Part shown: piece by piece, positions 35,903 through 44,812 of the stretch
How positions within the stretch are numbered: the stretch's first letter is position 1
How the letters are laid out: every line of letters starts with the position of its first letter
DNA from: Streptomyces albogriseolus
GTDB lineage: Bacteria > Actinomycetota > Actinomycetes > Streptomycetales > Streptomycetaceae
Assembly: GCA_014650475.1 (NCBI GenBank)
Contig: BMVA01000005.1
Span: 342,725-406,724 of the forward strand
Length of the DNA stretch: 64,000 bases
Direction: 5' to 3'
Notes under the pieces: generated by a model
Told to the model about the DNA's origin: nothing
What the model saw: only the letters and a program-made list of their open reading frames with translations
Databases searched by the model: none
Position numbers and translations under genes: made by a program

Positions 35903-36025
35903 AGGGGCGCGGGGAACTGCGCGAACGGGGGTCCGGGGGCGGAGCCCTCGAAAGGGTGCTTCAGCACCGCGCGCTTCGGAGGTTCCGATCGTCGGACTTT
36001 CCCTCGCGCAGTTCCCCGCGCCCCT
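35903..36025. repeat. Inverted repeat pair, 22-bp arms, dispersed GC-rich element
   Basis: Arm 1 (35903-35924) contains GGGGCGCGGGGAACTGCGCG and arm 2 (36004-36025) is its exact complement over 22 bp; they are separated by 79 bp. The arms match 20 of 22 positions of the junctions in the 22.6-kb tandem repeat. Such AGTTCCCCGCGCCCC elements are widespread between Streptomyces genes. Being between convergent genes, it may also work as a terminator. Confidence 0.85.
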
Positions 36026-36065
36026 TCGGGGACGTTTCACCCACGCTTCTTCCCAGGGGACGGGG

Positions 36066-37373
36066 TTACGCCGCCGTCTGCAGCGCCGGCTGCGGGGCCG
36101 GGGCCTTCGCCGGCAGGGCAACCGGGTTCACCGTCCGGCGGCGGTGCAGGACATGGCCCGACGCGATGGACGCGGCGATGACCGCGCCGCCCGTGATCAG
36201 GGCGCCGCGCGGGCCCGCCAGTTCCATGAGGAGGCCGAGGGCCGGGGGGCCGCCCAGGCCCCAGACCGTGCCGATCGAGCCCCACACGCCCAGAACGCGT
36301 CCGCGCAGGTGCGCGGGCGGGTCGGTCTGGAGGACCGCCGTGCCCGCGGTGTCGGAGACGGACTCGACCACGGCCATGGGGAGGACCAGGACCAGCAGCA
36401 CCGCCAGGGAGGGCGACAGCCCGGCCGCGATCTGCAGCAGCGCCCCGGTCGCGGCGAGCGCGCCGACCAGGCGGACCGAGGGGCGGCGCAGGCGTGCGCC
36501 CAGGACCGCGCCGACGATGCCGCCGGCGGCGAGGACGGTGGACACCGTGCCGAAGGCTCCCGCCCCGCCCGCGAGCGGGCCGGTGACGAGGACGGCGAGG
36601 GTGAGGCCGTAGTTGCGGCCGAAGACCGCCGCGATGCCGGTCACCCCGGCGAGCGCGAGCAGCCGCGGGCGGCGGACGAAGAAGGCCAGGCCCTCGCGGA
36701 CGCCCATGTCGGACGTGGAGCGCCGGGCCGCCCGCCCGGTGACCTGCCGGACCGCGCCCGCCGCCGGGCGCAGGAACGGGATGACCGCCGTCACGAAGAG
36801 GAAGGAGAAGCCGTTGGCGAAGTAGGCCGCCGCCGTGCCGAGGAAGCCGACCGTCACGCCGGCCAGGGCCGCGCCCGCGAGCCGCCCCGCGTTGAAGACC
36901 AGCGCGCCGACGCCGATGGCGGAGGGCAGGTCCTCGGCGGGGACGAGGTCGTTGCCGAGCAGGGCGCAGGCCGGGTTGTCGACGGTGGCGACCATGCCGG
37001 TGACGGCGGCCAGCACCATCAGGGTGGTCATGTCGAGCCGGTCCAGCGCCACCAGGGTGGCCGTGGTGAAAGCGATGACGGCGAGCAGGGCCTGGCTGAC
37101 GGCGGCGGTCAGCCTGCGCGGCCAGCGGTCGACGGCCGCGCCGCCGAGCACGCTCATCAGCAGGGCCGGGGCCGCCTGGACGGACATGGACAGGCCGGTG
37201 GCCGCGGCGGACCCGGTGATCTGGAGGACCAGCAGGTTCTGCACGGTCAGCTGCATCCAGGTACCGGCGTTGGACACGAAGTTCGCGACGGACCACCAGC
37301 GCATGCCGCGGTGCCGGAGGGAACGCCAGGGCGACCGGGATCCGGCCTGGGCGGGGGAGGGTGTGGGAGACAC
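36066..37373 (-). CDS. MFS transporter
   Basis: 435 residues, GTG start at 37373 without a clear ribosome binding site. About 12 membrane helices lie from residue 28 to 410, with the family loop GGAAVDRWPRRLTAAVSQAL between helices 2 and 3 and a cytoplasmic middle loop around residue 205. The sequence is of the Enterobactin-exporter/MFS_3 type, often efflux of small molecules. No substrate is deducible. It is convergent with the heptose cluster and separated from it by the inverted repeat, so it is not obviously part of it. An export role for a cluster product is possible. Confidence 0.88.
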   Translation of the reverse strand: MSPTPSPAQAGSRSPWRSLRHRGMRWWSVANFVSNAGTWMQLTVQNLLVLQITGSAAATGLSMSVQAAPALLMSVLGGAAVDRWPRRLTAAVSQALLAVIAFTTATLVALDRLDMTTLMVLAAVTGMVATVDNPACALLGNDLVPAEDLPSAIGVGALVFNAGRLAGAALAGVTVGFLGTAAAYFANGFSFLFVTAVIPFLRPAAGAVRQVTGRAARRSTSDMGVREGLAFFVRRPRLLALAGVTGIAAVFGRNYGLTLAVLVTGPLAGGAGAFGTVSTVLAAGGIVGAVLGARLRRPSVRLVGALAATGALLQIAAGLSPSLAVLLVLVLPMAVVESVSDTAGTAVLQTDPPAHLRGRVLGVWGSIGTVWGLGGPPALGLLMELAGPRGALITGGAVIAASIASGHVLHRRRTVNPVALPAKAPAPQPALQTAA

Positions 37374-37550
37374 GGTGCGCTACTCGGGGAGGAGCCCCAC
37401 GGGGCTCGGCTGAGTGGGCGCGGGAAGGCGGACGCCGGCTGCGCTGCGCGGCGGTTCCCGGCGCCGGATCGGGCGCGCACCATCGTGGCAGAAGGGACCC
37501 CCGAGTCCTTTCCACCGCGTCAGCGCCAGGGAGGGACCCGGGGGTCAAGA

Positions 37551-37589
37551 AACCGCACCCGCGCGGCACTTGGCCACGCGAGTGCGGTT
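37551..37589 (-). terminator. Hairpin downstream of the DoxX gene
   Basis: AACCGCAC (37551-37558) pairs with GTGCGGTT (37582-37589), with inner CGCG/CGCG pairing possible. It starts 59 nt after the DoxX stop on the minus strand and is followed by TCTTG. Confidence 0.45.
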
Positions 37590-37647
37590 GCTCACAGGGA
37601 GGTTTGCGGGACAGATCCGCGGGCAGAGCCCCCGGCCCCGCTCCCGG

Positions 37648-38181
37648 TCAGTGGGACAGCTTGGCGCGGGCGCGTCCGGCCGCCGCGGCGGGTCCCGCGC
37701 CGGCCTTGAAGGCGCGCCGGGCGATGTGGGCCTCGCGGCGAAGGTCGTGGGCGGCGTGCCGGCCGCGCCACAGCACCGAGGGCCGGGCCCCGGTGTCGTC
37801 CGCCGCGATCAGCAGCCCGCCGAGCAGGCCGAGGTTCTTGAGGAAGTGGATCCGGTGCTGGGACTTGTCGCCGGCGTCCTCCTCCTCCCAGAAGCGGTGC
37901 GCGGCGAGCGTGGTGGGCACGAGGGTGGCGGCGATCGCGAGGGCGGCCGGGCGGGACATCCGTCCGGTGGCCAGCAGCAGTCCGGCGGCGACCTGGACGG
38001 CGCCGTTCAGCCGCACGGAGTCCTCGGTGCGGTCCGGCAGTGCGCTGATGCGGCCGGTGACCGGCCGCACCACGGGCTCCGCCAGCCCGGCGACCCGGTG
38101 GGGGTTGCGGAGGGTGTCCAGTCCGCCCGCGATGAAGATCGACGCCAGCATCGGCCGGCCGAGGACGCGCAACAGGCTCAT
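37648..38181 (-). CDS. DoxX family membrane protein
   Basis: 177 residues from the ATG at 38181 (CAGGAGAAGGAC upstream). Four hydrophobic segments; RPMLASIFIAGGLDTLRNPH at the start and RFWEEEDAGDKSQHRIHFLK in the middle are the DoxX family pattern. DoxX proteins are membrane components related to thiosulfate:quinone oxidoreductase subunits and to a mycobacterial oxidoreductase complex for thiol stress. The role of this one is not known. It probably forms a unit on its own; the small gene upstream is separated by about 85 nt. Confidence 0.87.
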   Translation of the reverse strand: MSLLRVLGRPMLASIFIAGGLDTLRNPHRVAGLAEPVVRPVTGRISALPDRTEDSVRLNGAVQVAAGLLLATGRMSRPAALAIAATLVPTTLAAHRFWEEEDAGDKSQHRIHFLKNLGLLGGLLIAADDTGARPSVLWRGRHAAHDLRREAHIARRAFKAGAGPAAAAGRARAKLSH

Positions 38182-38266
38182 GTCCTTCTCCTGGAGTGTG
38201 GAGGGTACGGTGCGCCGGGTTCCCCGCCGGGCGGGGAGCATGCGGCGGGGGCAGGCGTCGGGGCCG

Positions 38267-38590
38267 TCACCAGAAGCGGGTGGTGAGGGCGGGCCGGCGG
38301 ACCGCCTCGACGGCGTCGCGCAGGCACAGGGCGACGCCGATGGTGGCGCGCAGCACCGAGGGCCGTACGCTCTGCGCGGTCTCGGTGGCCAGGACCAGCA
38401 GGCAGCTCGCCGCCTGTTCGACCACGGAGACCGGGAGGGTGCAGTCGTCGGCGGCGGCCGCGCGGAACGCCTTCAGCGGGACACCCGCTCCGTCGACCGT
38501 CCGCCGGGCGGCCTGTTCCAGGTACGGGACGGCCTGTTCGCAGAGTGTGGCGGGCAGGGTGAGGGTGCGCTGGAACGATGAACTGGTCAT
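38267..38590 (-). CDS. Small conserved hypothetical protein (107 aa)
   Basis: 107 residues from the ATG at 38590, with GGGAG 10 nt upstream. It is largely alpha-helical with no membrane segment or signal peptide. Segments TLPATLCEQAVPYLEQAARR and VSVVEQAASCLLVLATETAQ look like paired amphipathic helices. Four cysteines are spread through the protein without a metal-site spacing. No family is recognised. It is upstream of the DoxX gene on the same strand and divergent from the fructosamine kinase gene. Confidence 0.6.
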   Translation of the reverse strand: MTSSSFQRTLTLPATLCEQAVPYLEQAARRTVDGAGVPLKAFRAAAADDCTLPVSVVEQAASCLLVLATETAQSVRPSVLRATIGVALCLRDAVEAVRRPALTTRFW

Positions 38591-38740
38591 ATTCAGAGTG
38601 CTCCCACGGCGTGGCGCGCCCGCATCGGGCGGCGCGGGTTTTTCACCGTCCCGCGTGAGCGTCCGCCGGGTCCGTGCCGGGCTCGTACGCTGGGCGGACC
38701 GCACACCGCCGAGCGCACCGCGATGCCGAGGAGGCCGCCG

Positions 38741-39622
38741 ATGCCCCTGTCGTCCCCCGCGTCCGGCGACGAGACCCCCGGCGCCGTGGCGGCGCGGCTG
38801 ACCGGACGGGCGGTGACCGGGCTGCGGCCGCTGTCCGGTTCGCTCGCCGAGGCCGCCCTGGACGACGGCCGCACGGTGATCGTGAAGCGCGCCGAGGACG
38901 CGGAGGCGGCGCGCGCCGAGGCGGCCGGACTGCGCTGGCTGGCGGAGGCGGACGCGACCCCGGTGCCACGGGTGCACGGCCGGGAGGAGGCGTGGCTGGT
39001 GCTCGACCGGGTGCGGGAGGGGCGTCCGGGCCGGGAGGCGGCGCTGCGGTTCGGGCGTGAACTGGCCGGCCTGCACACGGCCGGCGCGCCCGCGTTCGGG
39101 GCGCCGCCGCCGGGCGGTCCTGTGGAGGCGTTCATCGGGCTCGCCCCGATGCGCAACGTCACCGGCGACGACTGGCCGGCCTGGTACGCCGAGCACCGCG
39201 TACTGCCGTATCTGCGCCGTGCGGTCGACGCGGGCACGATGGACGCCGGCGAGGCGGCGGTGGTCGAGCGGGTCTGCGCGCGGCTGCCCGGGCTGGCGGG
39301 GCCCGCCGAGCCGCCCGCGCGGCTGCACGGCGACCTGTGGAACGGCAATGTGCTGTGGGGGGCGGACGGCAGGGTGCGGCTCATCGACCCGGCCGCGCAC
39401 GGCGGGCACCGGGAGACCGACCTGGCCATGCTGGCGCTGTTCGGCTGCCCGCTGCTGGACGCCGTGCTGGAGGGCTACCAGGACGTGGCGCCGCTCGCCG
39501 CGGGGTGGCGGACACGCGTCGGCGTGCACCAGCTGTTCCCGCTGCTGGTGCACGCCGTGCTGTTCGGCCGGGGCTACGCCGGGCAGGCGCTCGCGGCCGC
39601 CCGTTCCGCCCTGTCGCTGTGA
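38741..39622 (+). CDS. Fructosamine kinase family protein
   Basis: 293 residues from the ATG at 38741, 6 nt after GAGGAGG; an upstream ATG at 38723 lacks a site. It has a protein-kinase-like fold. The ATP-site Lys lies in RTVIVKRAED, the catalytic loop is LHGDLWNGNVLWG (HGDxxxxN), the metal Asp is in VRLIDPAAHGG and the family tail is GHRETDLAMLALFG. Fructosamine-3-kinase relatives phosphorylate sugar-amine adducts on proteins or free ketosamines and so reverse glycation. It is short of the usual P-loop but matches the family in size. Confidence 0.9.
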   Translation: MPLSSPASGDETPGAVAARLTGRAVTGLRPLSGSLAEAALDDGRTVIVKRAEDAEAARAEAAGLRWLAEADATPVPRVHGREEAWLVLDRVREGRPGREAALRFGRELAGLHTAGAPAFGAPPPGGPVEAFIGLAPMRNVTGDDWPAWYAEHRVLPYLRRAVDAGTMDAGEAAVVERVCARLPGLAGPAEPPARLHGDLWNGNVLWGADGRVRLIDPAAHGGHRETDLAMLALFGCPLLDAVLEGYQDVAPLAAGWRTRVGVHQLFPLLVHAVLFGRGYAGQALAAARSALSL

Positions 39623-39638
39623 TCCCCCGGCGGGGTCC

Positions 39639-41294
39639 TCAGCGGGTCACCACGTGCCGCTCGTCGGGCACGCAGTGGGTCATGGTCAGCCCCGTCACGT
39701 CGCGCGGGGGGTTGTCGCCGAGGCTGGCGAGCCGCTTGCGGTCCTCCTCGGTGAGGGTCTGGCCCTCCAGCGGCTCCAGGTGGGCGACGTCCTCCGGCAT
39801 GATGCCGAGGCCCTCGCCGACCCGGCGGCCCAGGTCGTTCTCGACCAGCAGGAAGTGCCACACCATGCGCTCCTGCACCGGCCGGTCGCACTGCGACAGC
39901 AGGTCGGTGAAGTTCTTCACCAGGTCGTCGCGCTCCCAGTCCTCCAGCAGCAGGTAGCGCTGGCCGGCCTGGAGGTAGTCGTTGGTGCGCTCGATCCGCT
40001 TGCGGGTGAGCCGGCCGCGGATCTCCGGGCCCTGCTCGTCGTGCGTCGGGTAGTGGCCCTCCCGCAGACCGCCCGTGATGGACGGCTCGTAGTTGACGTG
40101 GCTGTTGTCCCCGCCGTCCACGTGGTAGGCCATCTGGCCGTCGCGCTGGTTGGTGCGCACCTCCGCGTGCTTGGGCTGGTTGACCGGCAGCTGGAGGTAG
40201 TTGGGGCCGACCCGGTAGCGCTGGGTGTCGCTGTAGGAGAAGGTCCGGCCGACGAGCATCTTGTCGTCGGAGAAGTCCAGGCCGTCGACGAGGACGCCGG
40301 TGCCGAAGGAGATCTGCTCGTTCTCGGCGAAGTAGTTGTCCGGCATCCGGTTGAGCACCATCCTGCCCACCGGCTTCGGCGGGAAGTCCTGCTCGGGCCA
40401 GGTCTTGGTGTCGTCCAGCGGGTCGAAGTCCAGCTCCGGGTGCTCGTGGTCGTCCATCATCTGGACGAGCAGCTCCCACTCGGGGTGGTCGCCGCGCTCG
40501 ACGGCCTCGTAGAGGTCCTTGGTGGCGTGGCCGAGACCCTGTGCCTGGACGTTGGCGGCGTCCTCCTCGGTCATGGAGCGCACGCCCTGCTTGGGCATCC
40601 AGTGGTACTTGACCAGCTTGGTGTTGCCCTCCGCGTCGACCCACTTGTACGTGTTCACGCCGAAGCCCTGCATGTGGCGGTAGTCCGCCGGGATGCCGCG
40701 CGGGCTGAACAGGTTGACGAGCATGTGCATCGACTCGGGCGTCTGCGACATGAAGTCGAAGATGCGGCGCGGCTGCTGCTCGAAGGTGACCGGGTCGGGC
40801 TTGAGGGCGTGGATGACGTCGGGGAACTTGATGGCGTCCCGGATGAAGAAGACGCCGAGGTTGTTGCCGACGAGGTCCCAGTTGCCGTCCTCGGTGTAGA
40901 ACTTCACGGCGAAGCCGCGCGGGTCACGGGCGGCCTCGGAGGAGTCCCGGCCGCCGATGACGGTGGAGAAGCGGACGGCGAGGTCGGTGCGCTTGCCCGC
41001 CTCCTGGAACAGCTTGGCGCGCGTGTAGCGGGAGATCGGCTCGTCGCCCCACGTGCCGTACGCCTCGAAGTAGCCGTACGCGGTGACGCCGCGGGCGTGC
41101 ACGACGCGCTCGGGGATGCGCTCCCGGTCGAAGTGGCTGATCTTCTCCAGGAACTGGTAGTTCTCCAGCGTGGCCGGGCCGCGGGAGCCGACGGTGCGCT
41201 GGTTCTGGTTGTCGTAGACCGGGTGGCCCTGCCGGTTGGTGAGTACCTTGCGGTCGTCGCCGGTAGCGGGGCCCTGACTCGCGGTGTCCGTCAT
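39639..41294 (-). CDS. Heme catalase (monofunctional)
   Basis: 551 residues from the ATG at 41294, after AAGGAGCCC. Distal site [14 protein letters not shown] (His), [20 protein letters not shown] and the Asn in [15 protein letters not shown]; the proximal heme ligand Tyr is in [14 protein letters not shown]. Length and order fit clade 3-type monofunctional catalases. It decomposes hydrogen peroxide in the cytoplasm. It is convergent with the fructosamine kinase gene, whose stop is 16 nt away. No FurA or CatR-type regulator is adjacent. Confidence 0.95.
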   Translation of the reverse strand: MTDTASQGPATGDDRKVLTNRQGHPVYDNQNQRTVGSRGPATLENYQFLEKISHFDRERIPERVVHARGVTAYGYFEAYGTWGDEPISRYTRAKLFQEAGKRTDLAVRFSTVIGGRDSSEAARDPRGFAVKFYTEDGNWDLVGNNLGVFFIRDAIKFPDVIHALKPDPVTFEQQPRRIFDFMSQTPESMHMLVNLFSPRGIPADYRHMQGFGVNTYKWVDAEGNTKLVKYHWMPKQGVRSMTEEDAANVQAQGLGHATKDLYEAVERGDHPEWELLVQMMDDHEHPELDFDPLDDTKTWPEQDFPPKPVGRMVLNRMPDNYFAENEQISFGTGVLVDGLDFSDDKMLVGRTFSYSDTQRYRVGPNYLQLPVNQPKHAEVRTNQRDGQMAYHVDGGDNSHVNYEPSITGGLREGHYPTHDEQGPEIRGRLTRKRIERTNDYLQAGQRYLLLEDWERDDLVKNFTDLLSQCDRPVQERMVWHFLLVENDLGRRVGEGLGIMPEDVAHLEPLEGQTLTEEDRKRLASLGDNPPRDVTGLTMTHCVPDERHVVTR

Positions 41295-41543
41295 GATTCG
41301 CTGGGCTCCTTGCGCTGTCGCTTCTGGCCGGTGACGGACCGGGGCACGGCGGCTCCGGGCCGTCGGCCGGTTCCTGGGGGCGGCCCGGGTACCCGGAGCC
41401 GCGGCGTCATGCACGCGTACGCTGCCCCCGCTCACGGTGAAGGCCGGGCGCGCGGGCGTGTACGAGGCCCATGCTGCCCCCGATCGGGACGGGCGGCGAC
41501 CGGAGTGCTGCGGAGCGTGACGGCCCTGGGGCGGCCGGCGGGC

Positions 41544-42320
41544 CTACGGGCGGGCGAGGAAGCGGTCCAGGACCGCGGTGAGGCCCTCGGGCCGCTCGAG
41601 GGGCAGTTCGTGTCCGGCGTCCAGGACGCGGATCTCGGCGTCCTGGTATCCCGTGGCGAGGCGCAGCATCTGCCGGACGGGGAGCTGGACGTCGTGGTAG
41701 CCGTGCACCATCAGGGTCGGCACGCGGATCTCTCCGGCCCGGTCGAGGACGTCGAAGGCGCGCATCGCCGCGTACAGGGTCATGACCACCTCGCGGGGCG
41801 TGGACGCCGAGGCGCGGATGTACTTCTCGACCTCGTCGCGGGGGTGGCCCGGTCCGAACGCGCGCCGGATGTTGGCGGCGACGAACAGCTTGAACGGCAC
41901 CAGCGTGGACGCGGCCATCAGCAGCCCGCGCGCCCGGCTGTACGTCATGCGGCCGATGGAGTTGACCAGGACCAGGCGTTCCACCCGTCCGGGGTGGGTG
42001 AGCGCGAGGGTCTGGGCGGTCATGCCGCCCATGGAGTGGCCGACGGGGATGAAGCGGTCGACGCCGAGGTGGTCCAGGAGGGCGACCACGTCCCGGGCGA
42101 GGGCGTCGATGGTGGGCGCGCCCGCGCCGGTGCTCTCGCCGTGGCCGCGCAGGTCGAGGCGGATCACCCGGCGGTGCGGGGAGAAGTGGGCCGTCTGGTG
42201 GTCCCAGCGGTGCCGGTCGGCGGTCCACCCGTGGATGAGGACCAGGGGCGTGGGGGCGGAGTCGCGGGGGCCTTCGTCGTCGTAGGCCAGTTCGGCGCCG
42301 TCGACCGTGAACCGCGCCAT
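41544..42320 (-). CDS. Alpha/beta hydrolase
   Basis: 258 residues; the ATG follows GAAGGCGAGG. The oxyanion strand PTPLVLIHGWTADRHRWDHQ, nucleophile elbow VGHSMGGMTA (Ser), the acid in MVHGYHDVQLP and the His in LDAGHELPLERPEGL make a complete triad. It resembles non-heme haloperoxidase/esterase-like hydrolases. The substrate is unknown. It is on the same strand as the catalase, 249 nt upstream of it, so probably independent. A 22-bp perfect palindrome lies 222 nt upstream, beyond the normal promoter zone. Confidence 0.88.
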   Translation of the reverse strand: MARFTVDGAELAYDDEGPRDSAPTPLVLIHGWTADRHRWDHQTAHFSPHRRVIRLDLRGHGESTGAGAPTIDALARDVVALLDHLGVDRFIPVGHSMGGMTAQTLALTHPGRVERLVLVNSIGRMTYSRARGLLMAASTLVPFKLFVAANIRRAFGPGHPRDEVEKYIRASASTPREVVMTLYAAMRAFDVLDRAGEIRVPTLMVHGYHDVQLPVRQMLRLATGYQDAEIRVLDAGHELPLERPEGLTAVLDRFLARP

Positions 42321-42541
42321 GGGGGCCTCGCCTTCGAAGTGCCTGCCGTTACCGGTCGGTAGGGTAGCGGCGGGCGGGCCCGTGCGACAGTGCGGGGCGG
42401 CGGAAGAACGCGTGCGGGCACCACAGAGGGCGGGGGTGCGACCGGTCCCCCGTTCCGGTCGTACCCCCGCCGTGGCTCGAAACTATGCAAGGCGAGGCCG
42501 GTCTGTGTACCGCGCCGGTGCCCGCTGCACGGGTCCACGGC

Positions 42542-42563
42542 ACTCACCTGTGCACAGGTGAGT
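42542..42563. promoter_or_regulatory. 22-bp perfect palindrome
   Basis: Two 11-bp arms meet without a spacer: ACTCACCTGTG followed by its exact complement. It lies 14 nt past the stop of the PucR-type regulator gene. With no loop and no T tract it is a poor terminator and looks more like a protein-binding site. Confidence 0.5.
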
Positions 42564-42577
42564 CCGAATCGCCCGGT

Positions 42578-44059
42578 TCACTCCCCCGCGAAGAACGGCT
42601 GCTCCAGGTCGCCGACCGCCAGATGGGCCAGGGCGACCTCGTAGAGATCGGTCCCGGCGGCCAGGAGCTGCCGTTCCAGGACCGGTTCCGCGCTGCGGAC
42701 GTGCTCGCGCACGGTCTGGGCGTGCACGCGGAGGGTCTGCGCCGCCCGCTCGGCGTTGGCCCCGGCGGCGATCCAGGTGCGCAGGGTGCGGCGCACGTTG
42801 CGCGGGTCGTCGTCGAGGCGGCCCAGCAGCTCCTGCGCCCAGGACGCGACGGCCGGTCCTGACAGCAGCTCGGTCAGGCACCGCGCGCTCGCCGCGGAGT
42901 CGGCGGCCCCCTGACCGTCCAGCAGGTTGATCTGGGTGTGCAGCGCCAGATGCACGACGGCCCGTACGGTCACGTCGTCGAAGTCGACGCCGAGCATGGA
43001 CTCCACGCGGTCCATGCGGGCGCGCACGGTGTTGCGGTTGACGCCGAGGATCTTGGCGGTGGCGACGGCGGTGAACTCCAGGCCGAGCCGGGTGGTGGCG
43101 AGCAGTTCGGCGCGGGTGTGATGGGGCAGCGCGTCGAGCGGGCGCAGCACCCGCGCCGCCCAGGTGCGCAGCGCCGCGGGGTCCATCAGCCGCTCGGGGT
43201 GGGTGCGCTCGGCGTACACCGCCGTCTTGTCCGGCCGGAAGCGGGCCACGGCCAGCGCGCTGACGGCCTGTCCGTAGGCGGTGGCGGTGCGTGCCAGGCT
43301 CTGCCAGACGCTCCCGCCGACGAAGGTGTCGGGGTGACGCTCCACCAGGGACCGCAGGTCGCCCGCGGTGGCCTCGCGCGGGCCGAGGACGATCACATGG
43401 CCGTCGACGGCCGGGCACCGCACCACCAGCGCCTCCTCCCGGGTGCGTTCGATGCACTCGGCCGCCAGCCGGTCGCGTACGGAGGGGTCGCACTCCAGGA
43501 CGTAGACGCAGGCGGTTTCGGCGTCCAGCAGTCCCGGCCAGAGTCCGGCGGCGACCCGGCGCGCGGAGACGGTGTCCTCGACCATCAGCAGCTGGAGGAT
43601 CGCCAGCCGCAGGTCGGCGGTGGCCCGCAGGAGCCGGACGCCGGCCGCCTGCGTCTCGTGGGCGGTGAGCAGCAGTTCGAGCACCTGTGCGGTGTGCGTG
43701 ACGACGTCCGAGGCGTGCCGGTCGAAGGGCGTGCCGCGGGAGACCGCCAGCACGCAGGCGCCCGTGGGGTGCCTGATGCGCACCATGCGCAGATGGCGTC
43801 CGTCCCCGTCCCACGCGGCGGACGCGATCCGGCCGGAGGCGACGTCCGCGGCGAGCGCCTCGTCCAGGGGCAGCGGGGTCCCGGCGAGCAGCCCGCCCGC
43901 GCCGTCGCGGAGGGCAGCCTCCGCACGCACCGCGCCGGCCAGCCAGTCCACGACCCGGCGCACGTCACGCCCGGCCGGCCGCAGGTGTTCCAGCAGTTCA
44001 CGCGCCCACCCCGGACGCTCCGCCGCCGCCCCGTGCGCCGTGTCCTTTCCGCCCGTCAC
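42578..44059 (-). CDS. PucR-type helix-turn-helix transcriptional regulator
   Basis: 493 residues, GTG start after GAGGGGAAGGCCGAG. The N-terminal ~380 residues form a sensory part. Two helix-turn-helix segments are at the C-terminal side: TAVATAKILGVNRNTVRARM (about residue 350) and a second near residue 460, NAERAAQTLRVHAQTVREHV. The HTH_30 (PucR C-terminal) signature with N-R-N-T-V-R is plain. PucR/CdaR-type activators control purine, diacid and other catabolic genes. No obvious target operon is beside it, apart from the palindrome just downstream. It may autoregulate; no direct evidence. Confidence 0.88.
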   Translation of the reverse strand: MTGGKDTAHGAAAERPGWARELLEHLRPAGRDVRRVVDWLAGAVRAEAALRDGAGGLLAGTPLPLDEALAADVASGRIASAAWDGDGRHLRMVRIRHPTGACVLAVSRGTPFDRHASDVVTHTAQVLELLLTAHETQAAGVRLLRATADLRLAILQLLMVEDTVSARRVAAGLWPGLLDAETACVYVLECDPSVRDRLAAECIERTREEALVVRCPAVDGHVIVLGPREATAGDLRSLVERHPDTFVGGSVWQSLARTATAYGQAVSALAVARFRPDKTAVYAERTHPERLMDPAALRTWAARVLRPLDALPHHTRAELLATTRLGLEFTAVATAKILGVNRNTVRARMDRVESMLGVDFDDVTVRAVVHLALHTQINLLDGQGAADSAASARCLTELLSGPAVASWAQELLGRLDDDPRNVRRTLRTWIAAGANAERAAQTLRVHAQTVREHVRSAEPVLERQLLAAGTDLYEVALAHLAVGDLEQPFFAGE

Positions 44060-44152
44060 CTCGGCCTTCCCCTCGTCTCCTCGCCCTGTGGCCCGGACGG
44101 GGGACGTTACCCCACGGGCCGGTGCGGCTCATCCCGGCGCGACGGGTCGGCA

Positions 44153-44158
44153 TAAGCT
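44153..44158 (+). promoter_or_regulatory. -10 element of a probable leaderless transcript (Sua5/YciO gene)
   Basis: TAAGCT, then six bases, then the ATG at 44165. No ribosome binding site precedes this start. The TANNNT-N6-start arrangement is the actinobacterial pattern in which transcription begins at the start codon. Confidence 0.55.
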
Positions 44159-44164
44159 CGGTGA

Positions 44165-44785
44165 ATGGCCAAGTACTTCGACGTGCACCCCGACAACCCC
44201 CAGCCGCGCACCATCGGTCAGATCGCCGCCGCCGTCCGCGACGACGCGCTGATCGCGTACCCCACGGACTCCTGCTACGCGCTGGGCTGCCGTCTGGGCA
44301 GCCGCACCGGCATCGACCGGATCCGCACCATCCGCAAGCTGGACGACCGGCACCACTTCACCCTGATGTGCCGCGACTTCGCCCAGCTCGGCCAGTTCGT
44401 ACGGATCGACAACGACGTCTTCCGCGCGGTGAAGGCGTCCACCCCGGGCCGCTACACGTTCATCCTGCCCGCGACCAAGGAGGTGCCGCGCATGCTGCAG
44501 CACCCCAAGAAGAAGACCGTCGGCGTGCGCATCCCCGACCATGTGGTCACCCAGGCGCTGCTGGAGGAGCTGGGCGAGCCGCTGCTGTCCAGCACCCTGC
44601 TGCTGCCCGGGGAGGACGAGCCGATGACCCAGGGCTGGGAGATCAAGGACCGGCTCGACCATGTCGTGGACGCGGTCCTGGACTCCGGGGACTGCGGCAC
44701 CGAGCCGACGACGGTGATCGACTTCTCCGGCGGCGAGGCGGAGATCGTGCGGGTGGGCGCGGGCGACGTCTCGCGCTTCGAGTGA
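44165..44785 (+). CDS. Sua5/YciO/YrdC family protein, YciO-like
   Basis: 206 residues. The fold signature is DALIAYPTDSCYALGCRLGS, KLDDRHHFTLMCRDFAQLGQ, RYTFILPATKEVP and TVGVRIPDH, the RNA/ATP-binding face of the family. The layout is that of the YciO branch rather than Sua5 itself (no C-terminal Sua5 domain). Sua5/YrdC make threonylcarbamoyl-AMP for tRNA t6A; the YciO role is less clear. Another protein with a YrdC-like domain, the carbamoyltransferase, is in the window but is not linked. The gene seems leaderless. Confidence 0.9.
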   Translation: MAKYFDVHPDNPQPRTIGQIAAAVRDDALIAYPTDSCYALGCRLGSRTGIDRIRTIRKLDDRHHFTLMCRDFAQLGQFVRIDNDVFRAVKASTPGRYTFILPATKEVPRMLQHPKKKTVGVRIPDHVVTQALLEELGEPLLSSTLLLPGEDEPMTQGWEIKDRLDHVVDAVLDSGDCGTEPTTVIDFSGGEAEIVRVGAGDVSRFE

Positions 44786-44812
44786 CGGCGAGTGACGGGA
44801 GGACGGCGCGAC

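Noticed and set aside
38723-38741. Upstream ATG for the fructosamine kinase gene
   Set aside because: The GAGGAGG site lies between the two ATGs and serves the second one.
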